Source of the DNA: Runella sp.
Lineage (GTDB): Bacteria > Bacteroidota > Bacteroidia > Cytophagales > Spirosomataceae
Assembly: GCA_023254175.1 (NCBI GenBank)
Contig: JALQYJ010000093.1
Coordinates: forward strand, 1-62,371
Direction: 5' to 3'
Length of the DNA stretch: 62,371 nt
Positions within the stretch are counted from its first letter, which is position 1. The number at the start of each line of letters is the position of its first letter. Below are positions 45,971-53,417 of this stretch, piece by piece. The position numbers and the translations under genes were made by a program. The notes beneath the pieces were generated by a model. The model was not told the DNA's origin. It was given only the letters and a program-made list of their open reading frames with translations, and searched no databases.

Positions 45971-47068
45971 CTATATTTGTTGGGATAAGGCCACGTACTC
46001 AGCAATGAGCGTCCAGCAATGCGCTTCACACTCCCAGCGCATTTGTACCAAGGGCGAATTAGCCCATCGATAAAGCCACGGGTGTTCGTAAGCAGTCAAT
46101 AGACCCGCAATGAAAAAGTAAAACTCTTCAAAATCAGCCTTGGTCAACGTCGATACATCTCGGGTGACGGTTATACCCTCTTTCACTCCCAAACGCATCA
46201 ACGACGTTTTCAATGAAATTTCATCCAAAATAGGTTGATTTTGGGCCAACAACTCGCGCGTATCTGCAATCAATTTTGCCCGAATAGGTTCAAGTATTGA
46301 AATGGTAAAGGCTCCCATCAACCGAGCCACATGGTAAATAATCGGAACCGTTCGAGGGTATTCATGCGCACAACGAAACGGCTCCAATAGGTAGCGATTG
46401 GTCTCAATGACTGACCGAATATACGTAAGACTAGCTTCGTCGTGCTGATTCAGCGGAAGCTGAGATTCATACACCCAATACATCAAATTGGCCAAGACAC
46501 AGGCATCAAATTCAATATACATATTTTTCCCAAACCAGGTAGAATACGCCCGTAAATTCCGATAGTCGGCATACGTATTCTTGACTTGAAGTTTTGTTAG
46601 GTTGGCATGTAATATCAATTTTTCTTTCAGCCATTTTGCTTCATCTTTGGTCGGCGACGAGGTAAGGTAAATCATGGCCGTATCGTCGACATCATCTGGA
46701 ATCCGAAAATGTTCGAATCGGCGAAATAAATAACCATTGGGAAAATGGTTGGAGGGTCGTGTTTTCCAAAAATTATACGTTTTGAGACCGTCTTTATTCT
46801 GAAAAAGAGGATAAGTTTTCAAGGCTTTGTCTCGAATTTCGTCTACTTGTTGCTGGGCTTTCTCCGAAAGTTTCGGCTTTATTTTTTGTAACGTAAAAAC
46901 AATAACAGCCGTAAAAAAAATCGTCGTATCTTGCCTAACGTACCCTATCAAACGATTGACTCGCTGGGCTGGAAATAGCCCCGCATCAAAACAGCCTTCC
47001 CCTTTCGACTGTAATGTCGCGATTTTTTCGATGATTCTGTCCAGTAATTCTGCGCTAGTCAAATCCAT
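45971..47068 (-). CDS. Uncharacterised all-helical protein with a class II terpene-cyclase-like DVDDTA motif
   Basis: 365 residues, no signal peptide, predicted almost wholly alpha-helical. Residues 125-131 are DDVDDTA followed by MIYLTSS. The motif DxDDTA is the catalytic acid signature of class II terpene cyclases and plant copalyl diphosphate synthases. The helical texture fits an (alpha/alpha) barrel such as the beta/gamma domains of those enzymes. There are no QW repeats, and the length (365) is about half to two-thirds of known cyclases. No isoprenoid gene is adjacent. I do not recognise a described family; the terpene link rests on one motif, and the cytoplasmic placement is inferred. 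Confidence 0.8.
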   Translation of the reverse strand: MDLTSAELLDRIIEKIATLQSKGEGCFDAGLFPAQRVNRLIGYVRQDTTIFFTAVIVFTLQKIKPKLSEKAQQQVDEIRDKALKTYPLFQNKDGLKTYNFWKTRPSNHFPNGYLFRRFEHFRIPDDVDDTAMIYLTSSPTKDEAKWLKEKLILHANLTKLQVKNTYADYRNLRAYSTWFGKNMYIEFDACVLANLMYWVYESQLPLNQHDEASLTYIRSVIETNRYLLEPFRCAHEYPRTVPIIYHVARLMGAFTISILEPIRAKLIADTRELLAQNQPILDEISLKTSLMRLGVKEGITVTRDVSTLTKADFEEFYFFIAGLLTAYEHPWLYRWANSPLVQMRWECEAHCWTLIAEYVALSQQI

Positions 47069-47143
47069 GCACGAATATCGTAAAAACTTTTTCTACAAAA
47101 ACTATATCTTCAAATCATAGCTGTAAATCAACGATTTAAAACT

Positions 47144-47160
47144 TTGGCACGGAGTTTGAT
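47144..47160 (+). promoter_or_regulatory. Candidate sigma-54 (-24/-12) promoter
   Basis: TTGGCACGGAGTTTGAT matches the -24/-12 pattern TGGCACG-N4-TTGCW, with the GG and the TTG 11 bases apart as required; the C of the -12 GC is A here. Transcription would start near 47171, about 26 bases before the barrel gene. Confidence 0.5.
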
Positions 47161-47196
47161 TACCCTTCATGGTAGAACCTTAATCCATGCGTAAAA

Positions 47197-47928
47197 ATGA
47201 AAAAAGTATATACATCGGTTATTGCTATGCTCATCACTGGTATGAGTTTTGGTCAACAAACTTTTATTTTATCACACATCGACCACCGTGGGTTTATTAA
47301 TCTTGCGGGTGGTGTTAGTATGCCTGTCAAATCGCTGATGAAGGGAGACCCTACCGCTCCGTCTGATGTATCGGCTTTGCGTGGTACGTCTATGCACGTT
47401 TCGGCGGGCTATCGTCTTTCTCGCCGTTTTGGTGTGATGGGCTCGTTTACCAACTGCTTAAACGAATCAAGTACCCAAAAGTTAGTACAAAATATCCAAA
47501 CAAGTCATTCTGGAGGAAGTTGGAGTGTTTCGGGAGGTACTTGGAACTGCTCGCATTTTATGGCAGGGCCTTACATGACATTTTCCAAAGGTCTTTTGAT
47601 GTTTGACACTCGATTACTGGGCGGTTATTCGTGGATTGACCGCCCCTCTACTGAACTTAAAGGGCAGTTTTATGATGTACCTTTGACCATTAAAACCTAC
47701 CAAACCAAAAGCGGTTCGTTTTCGGCAGGAGCAGGTACAAGCATTCGCGTAAAGGTAATGCGTAATTTTTCGCTTGCAGTTCATGCTGACTACATTAGTA
47801 CACGCGCATCTTACAATAACCTCACAAGTACCCTCATCATTGGCGAAGACAAAGTCGATGATAAAATCAGGGAGGTACACCCAATTGGCTTATTAAGTTT
47901 TGGGGGAGGATTAAGTTTGCTTTTCTAA
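47197..47928 (+). CDS. Outer-membrane beta-barrel protein of unknown function
   Basis: 243 residues with a signal peptide (MKKVYTSVIAMLITGMSFGQ). The mature protein has alternating strands typical of small outer-membrane barrels (MHVSAGYRLSRRFGVMGSF, SGSFSAGAGTSIRVKVMRNFSLAVHADYI) and ends LLSFGGGLSLLF with a terminal Phe as OMPs usually do. Function is unknown; it may be a small porin-like or adhesin-like barrel. It is preceded by a candidate sigma-54 promoter and followed by a strong terminator, so it is expressed alone, perhaps conditionally. Confidence 0.8.
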   Translation: MKKVYTSVIAMLITGMSFGQQTFILSHIDHRGFINLAGGVSMPVKSLMKGDPTAPSDVSALRGTSMHVSAGYRLSRRFGVMGSFTNCLNESSTQKLVQNIQTSHSGGSWSVSGGTWNCSHFMAGPYMTFSKGLLMFDTRLLGGYSWIDRPSTELKGQFYDVPLTIKTYQTKSGSFSAGAGTSIRVKVMRNFSLAVHADYISTRASYNNLTSTLIIGEDKVDDKIREVHPIGLLSFGGGLSLLF

Positions 47929-47956
47929 TCCCTAGCACTAATACGACACCTTTTGA

Positions 47957-47980
47957 CTAGCCGCAAACATTTGCGGCTAG
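47957..47980 (+). terminator. Terminator after the barrel gene
   Basis: Perfect 10-bp stem CTAGCCGCAA / TTGCGGCTAG, 4-base loop, followed by TTTGTCTT. Confidence 0.85.
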
Positions 47981-47993
47981 TTTGTCTTATGAC

Positions 47994-48384
47994 AAATCAT
48001 ACTCGAACTGATGCAGCAACACAACATCGACTTGTTGATTGTTTCGCCCAACGAATCCTACCCTACTCACGCAGTTGAAGACGTATTTCAACAAGGCATT
48101 CCTGTCATTTTACTCGACTGCAAAATTGCGACTCAGTTGCACAGCACTACCTTTCCCTTTTACAAAAAGCGAAAGTAGTCTTTACCCATAACGACATTAT
48201 GGCTGACAGTACCCAGCGGGTTTGTAAAAATGCGAGCCTTCACCCATTCCCCTTTTTATCGGTATCGATGCCCTACCTCCTCCGAAGGGGGGTAAAAAAA
48301 TCCAAGAAGGCCTACTTTACGACGCTTTTTCGCCAAAAGCTCAACCAAACTCCTTCCGAATTTAGGAAAGACAACGGCAAATAA
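47994..48384 (+). pseudogene. Relic of a hybrid two-component regulator (periplasmic-binding sensor to AraC helix-turn-helix)
   Basis: Starting right after the preceding terminator, the plus strand reads QIILELMQQHNIDLLIVSPN..., then VFQQGIPVILLDCKI. This is the sugar-binding (Peripla_BP_4-like) sensor domain of Bacteroidetes hybrid two-component systems. After a TAG it continues in other frames as KVVFTHNDIMA and LFIGIDALPPPKGGKKIQEG, still sensor sequence. It then jumps to FRQKLNQTPSEFRKDNGK and a stop at 48382, the last helix of an AraC-type DNA-binding domain. The kinase, receiver and most of the HTH (well over 800 residues) are missing. At least two frameshifts and a large deletion show it is dead. 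Such regulators sit next to polysaccharide loci, none of which remains here. Confidence 0.7.
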
Positions 48385-48433
48385 GCAGGAATGCCGTAAG
48401 TTGTTTTTACAATTTGCGGCATTCCTGCTTATT
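48380..48433. terminator. Strong terminator downstream of glgB
   Basis: Perfect 17-bp inverted repeat (AATAAGCAGGAATGCCG / CGGCATTCCTGCTTATT) with T runs, lying 17 bases past the glgB stop. The right end of the regulator relic overlaps it. Confidence 0.9.
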
Positions 48434-48449
48434 TTTCTGAAGATATTAT

Positions 48450-50483
48450 TTATGATTTTCGTTTCAGTACAATACCTGCCAAGGGTGGAATAGTGATTGA
48501 AACCGATTGCTCTCGCCCGTGCCACTTGATGGCTTCGGTCTGCAATGGGGTAGCATTACTCACCCCACTTCCATAATAGTACGTTGCATCACTATTAAAT
48601 ATTTCTTCCCAAACACCCGCTAATGGAACCCCAATTCGGTAACTATGCTGAGGAGTAGGCGTCATGTTAAGCACCACCACAATCGAATCAGTAGGATTAA
48701 TACCTTTACGCATATACACTACAATCGAGTTATCACGGTCTTGGGCATCTATCCACTCAAACCCTTCGGGAGAAAAGTTATAGTCATGCAAAGCAGGCTG
48801 ATTGAGAAGCGTTTGATTGAGTGATTTGATACACTCTTTCACTCCTTGATGCGAATGATGATTCAACAAATGCCAATCAAGCGATTGCTGGAAGTTCCAT
48901 TCGCGTTCCTGCCCAAATTCTCCCCCCATAAATATCAACTTCGTACCTGGGTGGGTGTACATGTAGGTAAACAACAAGCGAAGGTTGGCAAAACGCTGCC
49001 AATCGTCGCCTGGCATCTTACCAATCAACGAACCTTTGCCATAGACCACCTCATCGTGCGAAAGTGGCAACATAAAGTTTTCCGAAAACGCATACACCAA
49101 ACTAAACGTGATTTGGTCTTGGTGCCAACGACGGTACATTGGGTCTTTTTCGAAATACTTCAAGGTATCGTTCATCCAGCCCATCATCCACTTCATCCCA
49201 AAACCTAAACCGCCTAAATACACTGGTCGAGAAACCCCAGGGAAGGCCGTCGATTCTTCAGCGATAGTTTGTACATCAGGGAATTCCTTGTACACAGCCT
49301 CGTTCATTTCGCGCAGGAGTGAGATAGCCTCTAAGTTTTCGCGTCCGCCAAACTCATTGGGAATCCATTCGCCATGCTTTCGTGAATAATCGAGGTAAAG
49401 CATCGACGCAACGGCATCTACCCGTAGGCCATCGGCATGGTAGCGTTCCAACCAAAACAGCGCATTTGAAATCAAGAACGAACGAACTTCATTTCGACCA
49501 TAATTAAAGATGTAACTCTTCCAATCGGGGTGATAGCCTTTGCGAGGGTCGGCATGTTCGTAGAGGTGTGTTCCGTCAAAATTATACAAGCCGTACGCAT
49601 CTCCAGGGAAGTGAGAAGGCACCCAATCCATCAATACCCCAATTCCTGCTTCGTGAAGTTTTTCAATCAAATACATCAAATCTTGTGGTGCTCCCATGCG
49701 CGAAGCGCACGAGAAGTAGCCTGTGATTTGATACCCCCACGAAGGTGGATAAGGTGCTTCCATGATAGGCATGAACTCAACGTGCGTAAAGCCCATCTCT
49801 TTTACATAAGGCACCATTGCATCGGCAATCTCGCGGTAATTGAGGAAACGCTCCGGGTCAGAGGGGTCGCGCATCCACGAGCCCAAATGCACTTCATAGA
49901 CCGACATAGGGGCATTGAGTGCATTGTTTTTTCGACGATCGCGCATCCAGGCGTCGTCTTGCCATTCGTACCACGTATCCCAAACTACCGAAGCAGTCTT
50001 TGGAGCTATTTCGCACCACAACGCAAACGGGTCGGCTTTTTCGAGGTCTTGGCCGTGGTTATTGGAATGAATAAAGTATTTATATACTTCACCACGACCG
50101 ATATTTGGAATAAACCCTTCCCAAATGCCCGAGCCATCCCAACGAGCGTTGAGCGAATGACTTCCACGGTTCCAGCCGTTAAAATTTCCAATGACTGACA
50201 CATAACGAGCATTGGGAGCCCAAACGGCAAAGTACGTACCAATGACGCCTTTGTACTCCGTTACGTGCGAGCCAAGCTTTTCGTATAGCTTGTAGTGCTT
50301 CCCTGATTTAAAAAGGTAAATATCAAATTCGGAAAACCGTGAATATTCTTCAACATTTTTCAACTCTCCAGTCGGTTCAGCTACTTGTGCTGCTTCCACT
50401 ACTGGCTCCGCTTTTTTGCGCGTTTTTTGGGGGGTAGAGGGTTCGGCCACAACTTCTTTTTTTGTTTTGGTTGATTTTGCCAT
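48450..50483 (-). CDS. glgB: 1,4-alpha-glucan branching enzyme
   Basis: 677 residues. GlgB makes alpha-1,6 branches in glycogen in the cytoplasm. Features in order: a Lys/Thr/Glu/Ala-rich N-terminal extension of about 45 residues (MAKSTKTKKEVVAEPSTPQK) that is unusual for the family; a CBM48 domain (about 75-190; GTYFAVWAPNARYVSVIGNFNGW); the GH13 barrel with SVYEVHLGSW, GVLMDWVPSHFPGD, nucleophile Asp near 356 in DGLRVDAVASM, acid Glu near 408 in TIAEESTAFPGV, and PLSHDEVVYGKGS; and a C-terminal all-beta domain. No other glycogen gene is adjacent. Single gene with a strong terminator. Confidence 0.96.
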   Translation of the reverse strand: MAKSTKTKKEVVAEPSTPQKTRKKAEPVVEAAQVAEPTGELKNVEEYSRFSEFDIYLFKSGKHYKLYEKLGSHVTEYKGVIGTYFAVWAPNARYVSVIGNFNGWNRGSHSLNARWDGSGIWEGFIPNIGRGEVYKYFIHSNNHGQDLEKADPFALWCEIAPKTASVVWDTWYEWQDDAWMRDRRKNNALNAPMSVYEVHLGSWMRDPSDPERFLNYREIADAMVPYVKEMGFTHVEFMPIMEAPYPPSWGYQITGYFSCASRMGAPQDLMYLIEKLHEAGIGVLMDWVPSHFPGDAYGLYNFDGTHLYEHADPRKGYHPDWKSYIFNYGRNEVRSFLISNALFWLERYHADGLRVDAVASMLYLDYSRKHGEWIPNEFGGRENLEAISLLREMNEAVYKEFPDVQTIAEESTAFPGVSRPVYLGGLGFGMKWMMGWMNDTLKYFEKDPMYRRWHQDQITFSLVYAFSENFMLPLSHDEVVYGKGSLIGKMPGDDWQRFANLRLLFTYMYTHPGTKLIFMGGEFGQEREWNFQQSLDWHLLNHHSHQGVKECIKSLNQTLLNQPALHDYNFSPEGFEWIDAQDRDNSIVVYMRKGINPTDSIVVVLNMTPTPQHSYRIGVPLAGVWEEIFNSDATYYYGSGVSNATPLQTEAIKWHGREQSVSITIPPLAGIVLKRKS

Positions 50484-50625
50484 AATATTGAGCTTAGAGT
50501 TAGTTCATTATAGGTTATGTGCCGCAAAATAGATTTTTTCGAGCCATAATTGCACTATGATGTTTAAAAAAACTTTTTCATTTTAAAATACTACTTTCAA
50601 CCTCTTTAACGAGCGACTTACATAA

Positions 50626-51282
50626 ATGCACTTTTTTGACATCAATAGCATCTTTTTTGAGGCTTTGGGCTACTCAATGAGCCACTTAGAGTTTTGGGCT
50701 ACTGTTACAGGTGGAATAGCCGTTTGGCTCTCTGCCCGTGAGAACGTGTGGAGCTGGATTATTGGGCTGGCGAATGTCGTTTTGGCCTTTGTCCTGTTTT
50801 ACCAAATTCAATTGTATCCCGATATGTTTTTGCAGGTTTTCTTTTTCATTACTAACCTCATTGGGTGGTGGCAATGGAAATATCCCAAAGCCAACGAAGC
50901 CAATCGTAACAACGAACTTAAAATAAGCAAATTATCAATCCAACAGTGGTTGCTTTTAGGAATTGGAGGGGTTGCGTGTACAGTGCTTATGGGGACTTTT
51001 GCCAAAAACTTACATGAGTGGTTACCCACTATGTTCAGTAAACCCAGTGCTTTCCCTTACATGGATTCATTCACAACGGTCATGAGCATTTTAGCCACTT
51101 TCATGCTTATTCGAAAAAAAATCGAAGCATGGTACATCTGGCTTTTAGTGGATGCCATTTCAACCTACATGTACTCACTCAAGGATGTCAAGCTGTACGC
51201 TTTGCTTTATTTCGTTTTTTGCTTTATTGCTGCTTTTGGGGCTTACAATTGGACTAAAGAGTATCAAGAATATTCACGATAG
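50626..51282 (+). CDS. pnuC: Nicotinamide-ribonucleoside transporter PnuC family
   Basis: 218 residues with about seven transmembrane helices. It matches the PnuC family, inner-membrane facilitators of nicotinamide riboside (some relatives move thiamine): SHLEFWATVTGGIAVWLSAR, WSWIIGLANVVLAFVLFYQI, NLIGWWQWKYP (family NxxGWxxW motif), and the late WYIWLLVDAISTYMYSLKD. The Bacteroidetes paralogue PnuT is usually preceded by a TPP riboswitch; I looked in the 140 bases upstream and saw none, so the nicotinamide-riboside role is favoured. It is divergent from glgB. Confidence 0.92.
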   Translation: MHFFDINSIFFEALGYSMSHLEFWATVTGGIAVWLSARENVWSWIIGLANVVLAFVLFYQIQLYPDMFLQVFFFITNLIGWWQWKYPKANEANRNNELKISKLSIQQWLLLGIGGVACTVLMGTFAKNLHEWLPTMFSKPSAFPYMDSFTTVMSILATFMLIRKKIEAWYIWLLVDAISTYMYSLKDVKLYALLYFVFCFIAAFGAYNWTKEYQEYSR

Positions 51283-51458
51283 CGGCTTTGTTTAGGAAGT
51301 AACTTTTTGAGCAATGGCAACGGTATCTTTCAGCAACGGTTTGAGCTGAAGGTTACCACTTTTGAGTTTGAACTATGTCCTACTCCACGGTCTGAAAAGG
51401 CCGTAAGCTGACGTAGAAGTGACGAGGTTCGAAGAGCCATTGAGCCATTTATAAAAAA

Positions 51459-52208
51459 CTAGTTAAATCGTCGTTTGGGAGCCAAATTATATCGAATTCC
51501 TACTCCCGTGGTAAAACCAGCTCCTTTGGTTACAAATCGTGCTTTATCGCTAGGTTCTTGGTTATTTTTAATGGACACATCCATTTGTGCAATATTCATC
51601 ATTCCCACCACCTGCCGTCCGTACACACACAATGTCCAACGGCGCGATAGCGCCCAATTGAGGCTCATGTTCAATTCCGCGTTTAGGGAGTGCTGTCTAA
51701 CCACACCTACCGAACCTGAGTACGACAAAGAATCAATCCAAGTGTGGCCACGCGAAGTAATAAGGCCACTAAAGGTTGTAAAGTTGTAAGGAGTCTTTGA
51801 ACGAACATACTGCAAACCTACTCCAAGATATGCCTCTAATTGATGATGGAAAACCCGTACTCGCCAATTAGCTCTTACGGGAATACTCAAAAAACGAAAA
51901 GAATTAGTACCAATAACTCGGTCAGTTTGGTAGAGATAAACGAGGTTCAACGGCAACGCATACGCTCCTGTTTCTACTGAAAAATATGGGCTGATATTCC
52001 TTCCAACTTTAAGTCCGTAGATAGGCATAATTCCCGAACTGCCTGAACTGTATTTTGAAAGCTCGCCCACCACCATGCGAGTCTGACTACTAAAAATACC
52101 TATATCAGCGCCTAAGTACCAATGACCCGTAAAAAGGCGATTTTGACAAAATCCCGACGACATCGAAAACCACCACAACAATCCAGCAAGCGCGTAACCG
52201 TGTTTCAT
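51459..52208 (-). CDS. Outer-membrane beta-barrel protein
   Basis: 249 residues; the signal peptide lies near the N-terminus (ALAGLLWWFSMSSGFCQ), with the start at 52208. The mature chain alternates hydrophobic/aromatic strands (FRFLSIPVRANWRVRVFHHQLEAYLGVGLQYV, LNAELNMSLNWALSRRWTLCVYGRQ) and ends TGVGIRYNLAPKRRF, like the OmpA/PorT-like 8-strand barrels of Bacteroidetes. Function is not known. Gene is solitary; the 176 bases downstream to pnuC hold no obvious feature. Confidence 0.8.
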   Translation of the reverse strand: MKHGYALAGLLWWFSMSSGFCQNRLFTGHWYLGADIGIFSSQTRMVVGELSKYSSGSSGIMPIYGLKVGRNISPYFSVETGAYALPLNLVYLYQTDRVIGTNSFRFLSIPVRANWRVRVFHHQLEAYLGVGLQYVRSKTPYNFTTFSGLITSRGHTWIDSLSYSGSVGVVRQHSLNAELNMSLNWALSRRWTLCVYGRQVVGMMNIAQMDVSIKNNQEPSDKARFVTKGAGFTTGVGIRYNLAPKRRFN

Positions 52209-52321
52209 GGGCAGGGAGGGTTAAAATTCTGAATCTGTGGCTAATATACAAAAATGAACAATACGCGATTCGGATACCTGCAACTTTGTTCTCATTTATC
52301 TTGCTTGGATATTTTTCAAAT

Positions 52322-52370
52322 AAAAATCGGTCAAACAAAGGTGTTTTACACCTTTGTTTGACCGATTTTT
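52322..52370. terminator. Strong bidirectional terminator
   Basis: A perfect inverted repeat of about 22 bp (AAAAATCGGTCAAACAAAGG and its complement) with a 6-base loop and T runs on both ends, located 34 bases past the stop of the small membrane-protein gene. Confidence 0.92.
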
Positions 52371-52403
52371 ATTTTAGGGTCAATCTGACTATCGTCTCAC
52401 ATT

Positions 52404-52817
52404 TTAAAACCAGTCTGCGCCCAAATTACGGAAAGGCCAAGGAATAGATAAGAAAATAACCAACAAAGCGATTAAGTAAAAGGTGAATACTTTACTATGG
52501 TTTCCTTTTTTACCTTGAGCATGACCAACTGTAATCAATGCTACTGCGATAAGCATTCCTACAAGATGCTCTACTGCGTAAAAACGGTAGAGCTTGTCGC
52601 TCATCATATCAAAGCGTACTTTAACACCAATATTCATAAAATACAAAATCAATCCGATAAGTAACTGTGTATGCGTTGCAATCATTGCAAACAGATACAC
52701 TTTAGAATACGGTGCATTGGTTTCATTTTTTTTACCAAAGGCAGTAATGATAGCTGCAATCAAAAGCCCTAAAACGACGTAGCGTAGGCCAGAATGTGCA
52801 CGAACGAGGATTTCCAT
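52404..52817 (-). CDS. Small four-helix membrane protein, cytochrome b-like
   Basis: 137 residues with four hydrophobic helices (about 8-26, 45-65, 80-103, 113-132). The pattern with His in RAHSGLRYVVLG, ATHTQLLIGLIL and VEHLVGMLIAVALITVGHA gives paired helix-borne histidines like a diheme or monoheme b-type fold, and such proteins are sometimes annotated cytochrome B; heme binding is inferred, not shown. It lies 48 bases downstream of the Rrf2 regulator and ends at a strong terminator, so the two are likely one transcript. Confidence 0.82.
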   Translation of the reverse strand: MEILVRAHSGLRYVVLGLLIAAIITAFGKKNETNAPYSKVYLFAMIATHTQLLIGLILYFMNIGVKVRFDMMSDKLYRFYAVEHLVGMLIAVALITVGHAQGKKGNHSKVFTFYLIALLVIFLSIPWPFRNLGADWF

Positions 52818-52864
52818 TTAGTATTGGGTTGTTTACGTGGCAAGCCACTATTGTTGGTATATAA

Positions 52865-53275
52865 CTACTTAACAAAAATTGCCAATGTAGTTGACTCATA
52901 GACGCCCAAATTGGCATCACGTACATTTTCCATGATTGGTCGCAAAGCACACGTGGCTTCGTCGATACAGTCATCACACTTCACATAAAAATGCAAAGAA
53001 ACACAAGGGGTTGGAGCAATTGGCCCATCAATAACACGGATGACCTGCGCAAAATTGACGCGCTCAGGCTCTACTCGTAGCATGTAGCCTCCGCCTTTCC
53101 CTTTTTGGCTAGATAGAATTCCGTGATTACGTAACTCTAAAAGAATCGCCTCCAAAAACTTCTTGGGTATATTTTCACGTTCGGCAACGTGTGAGATAAG
53201 CACAGGCCCTTTGCCATATTCTTCGGTCAAAACTTTTAAAGCTTTGAGGGCGTATTTTGCTTTTTTTGAAATCAT
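52865..53275 (-). CDS. Rrf2 family transcriptional regulator
   Basis: 136 residues: N-terminal winged helix (about 1-80; ISHVAERENIPKKFLEAILLELRNHGI, GKGGGYML) and a C-terminal Cys-rich loop with Cys 91, 100, 103 and 109 (CVSLHFYVKCDDC...C), typical of Rrf2 members that bind an iron-sulfur cluster (IscR, NsrR or CymR-like). The number and spacing suggests a cluster-sensing regulator of iron-sulfur, nitric oxide or sulfur metabolism; which one is open. It probably controls its own operon with the membrane protein. Confidence 0.92.
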   Translation of the reverse strand: MISKKAKYALKALKVLTEEYGKGPVLISHVAERENIPKKFLEAILLELRNHGILSSQKGKGGGYMLRVEPERVNFAQVIRVIDGPIAPTPCVSLHFYVKCDDCIDEATCALRPIMENVRDANLGVYESTTLAIFVK

Positions 53276-53318
53276 AAGTTAATCATGTGGTTGAGAAGTA
53301 TAAACGAAAAGGTTTTTG

Positions 53319-53326
53319 CAAATTTA
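53319..53326 (-). promoter_or_regulatory. -7 box for the Rrf2 operon (TAAATTTG)
   Basis: TAAATTTG matches TAnnTTTG on the minus strand, about 44 bases before the start codon. The -33 match is weak. Confidence 0.45.
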
Positions 53327-53417
53327 GTCGATTTGAACAATAGATTATCATATTTAGCTTATATTTTTAATATGACTATATCCAATACTCTCTCTACTTA
53401 GATTGGCTACACAAAAA

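Noticed and set aside
49530-50198. 222-codon frame opposite glgB
   Set aside because: Antisense shadow in a gene with all catalytic motifs on the other strand.
50484-50625. TPP riboswitch upstream of pnuC
   Set aside because: No CTGAGA or other thi-box core was seen in the A/T-rich leader.
51283-51458. Possible tRNA because of GGTTCGAAG near 51429
   Set aside because: No acceptor stem, D arm or anticodon arm can be drawn around this T-loop-like word.
51283-51458. Another gene relic between pnuC and the second barrel gene
   Set aside because: Short coding-like words exist (NGNGIFQQRFELK) but nothing long enough to assign.
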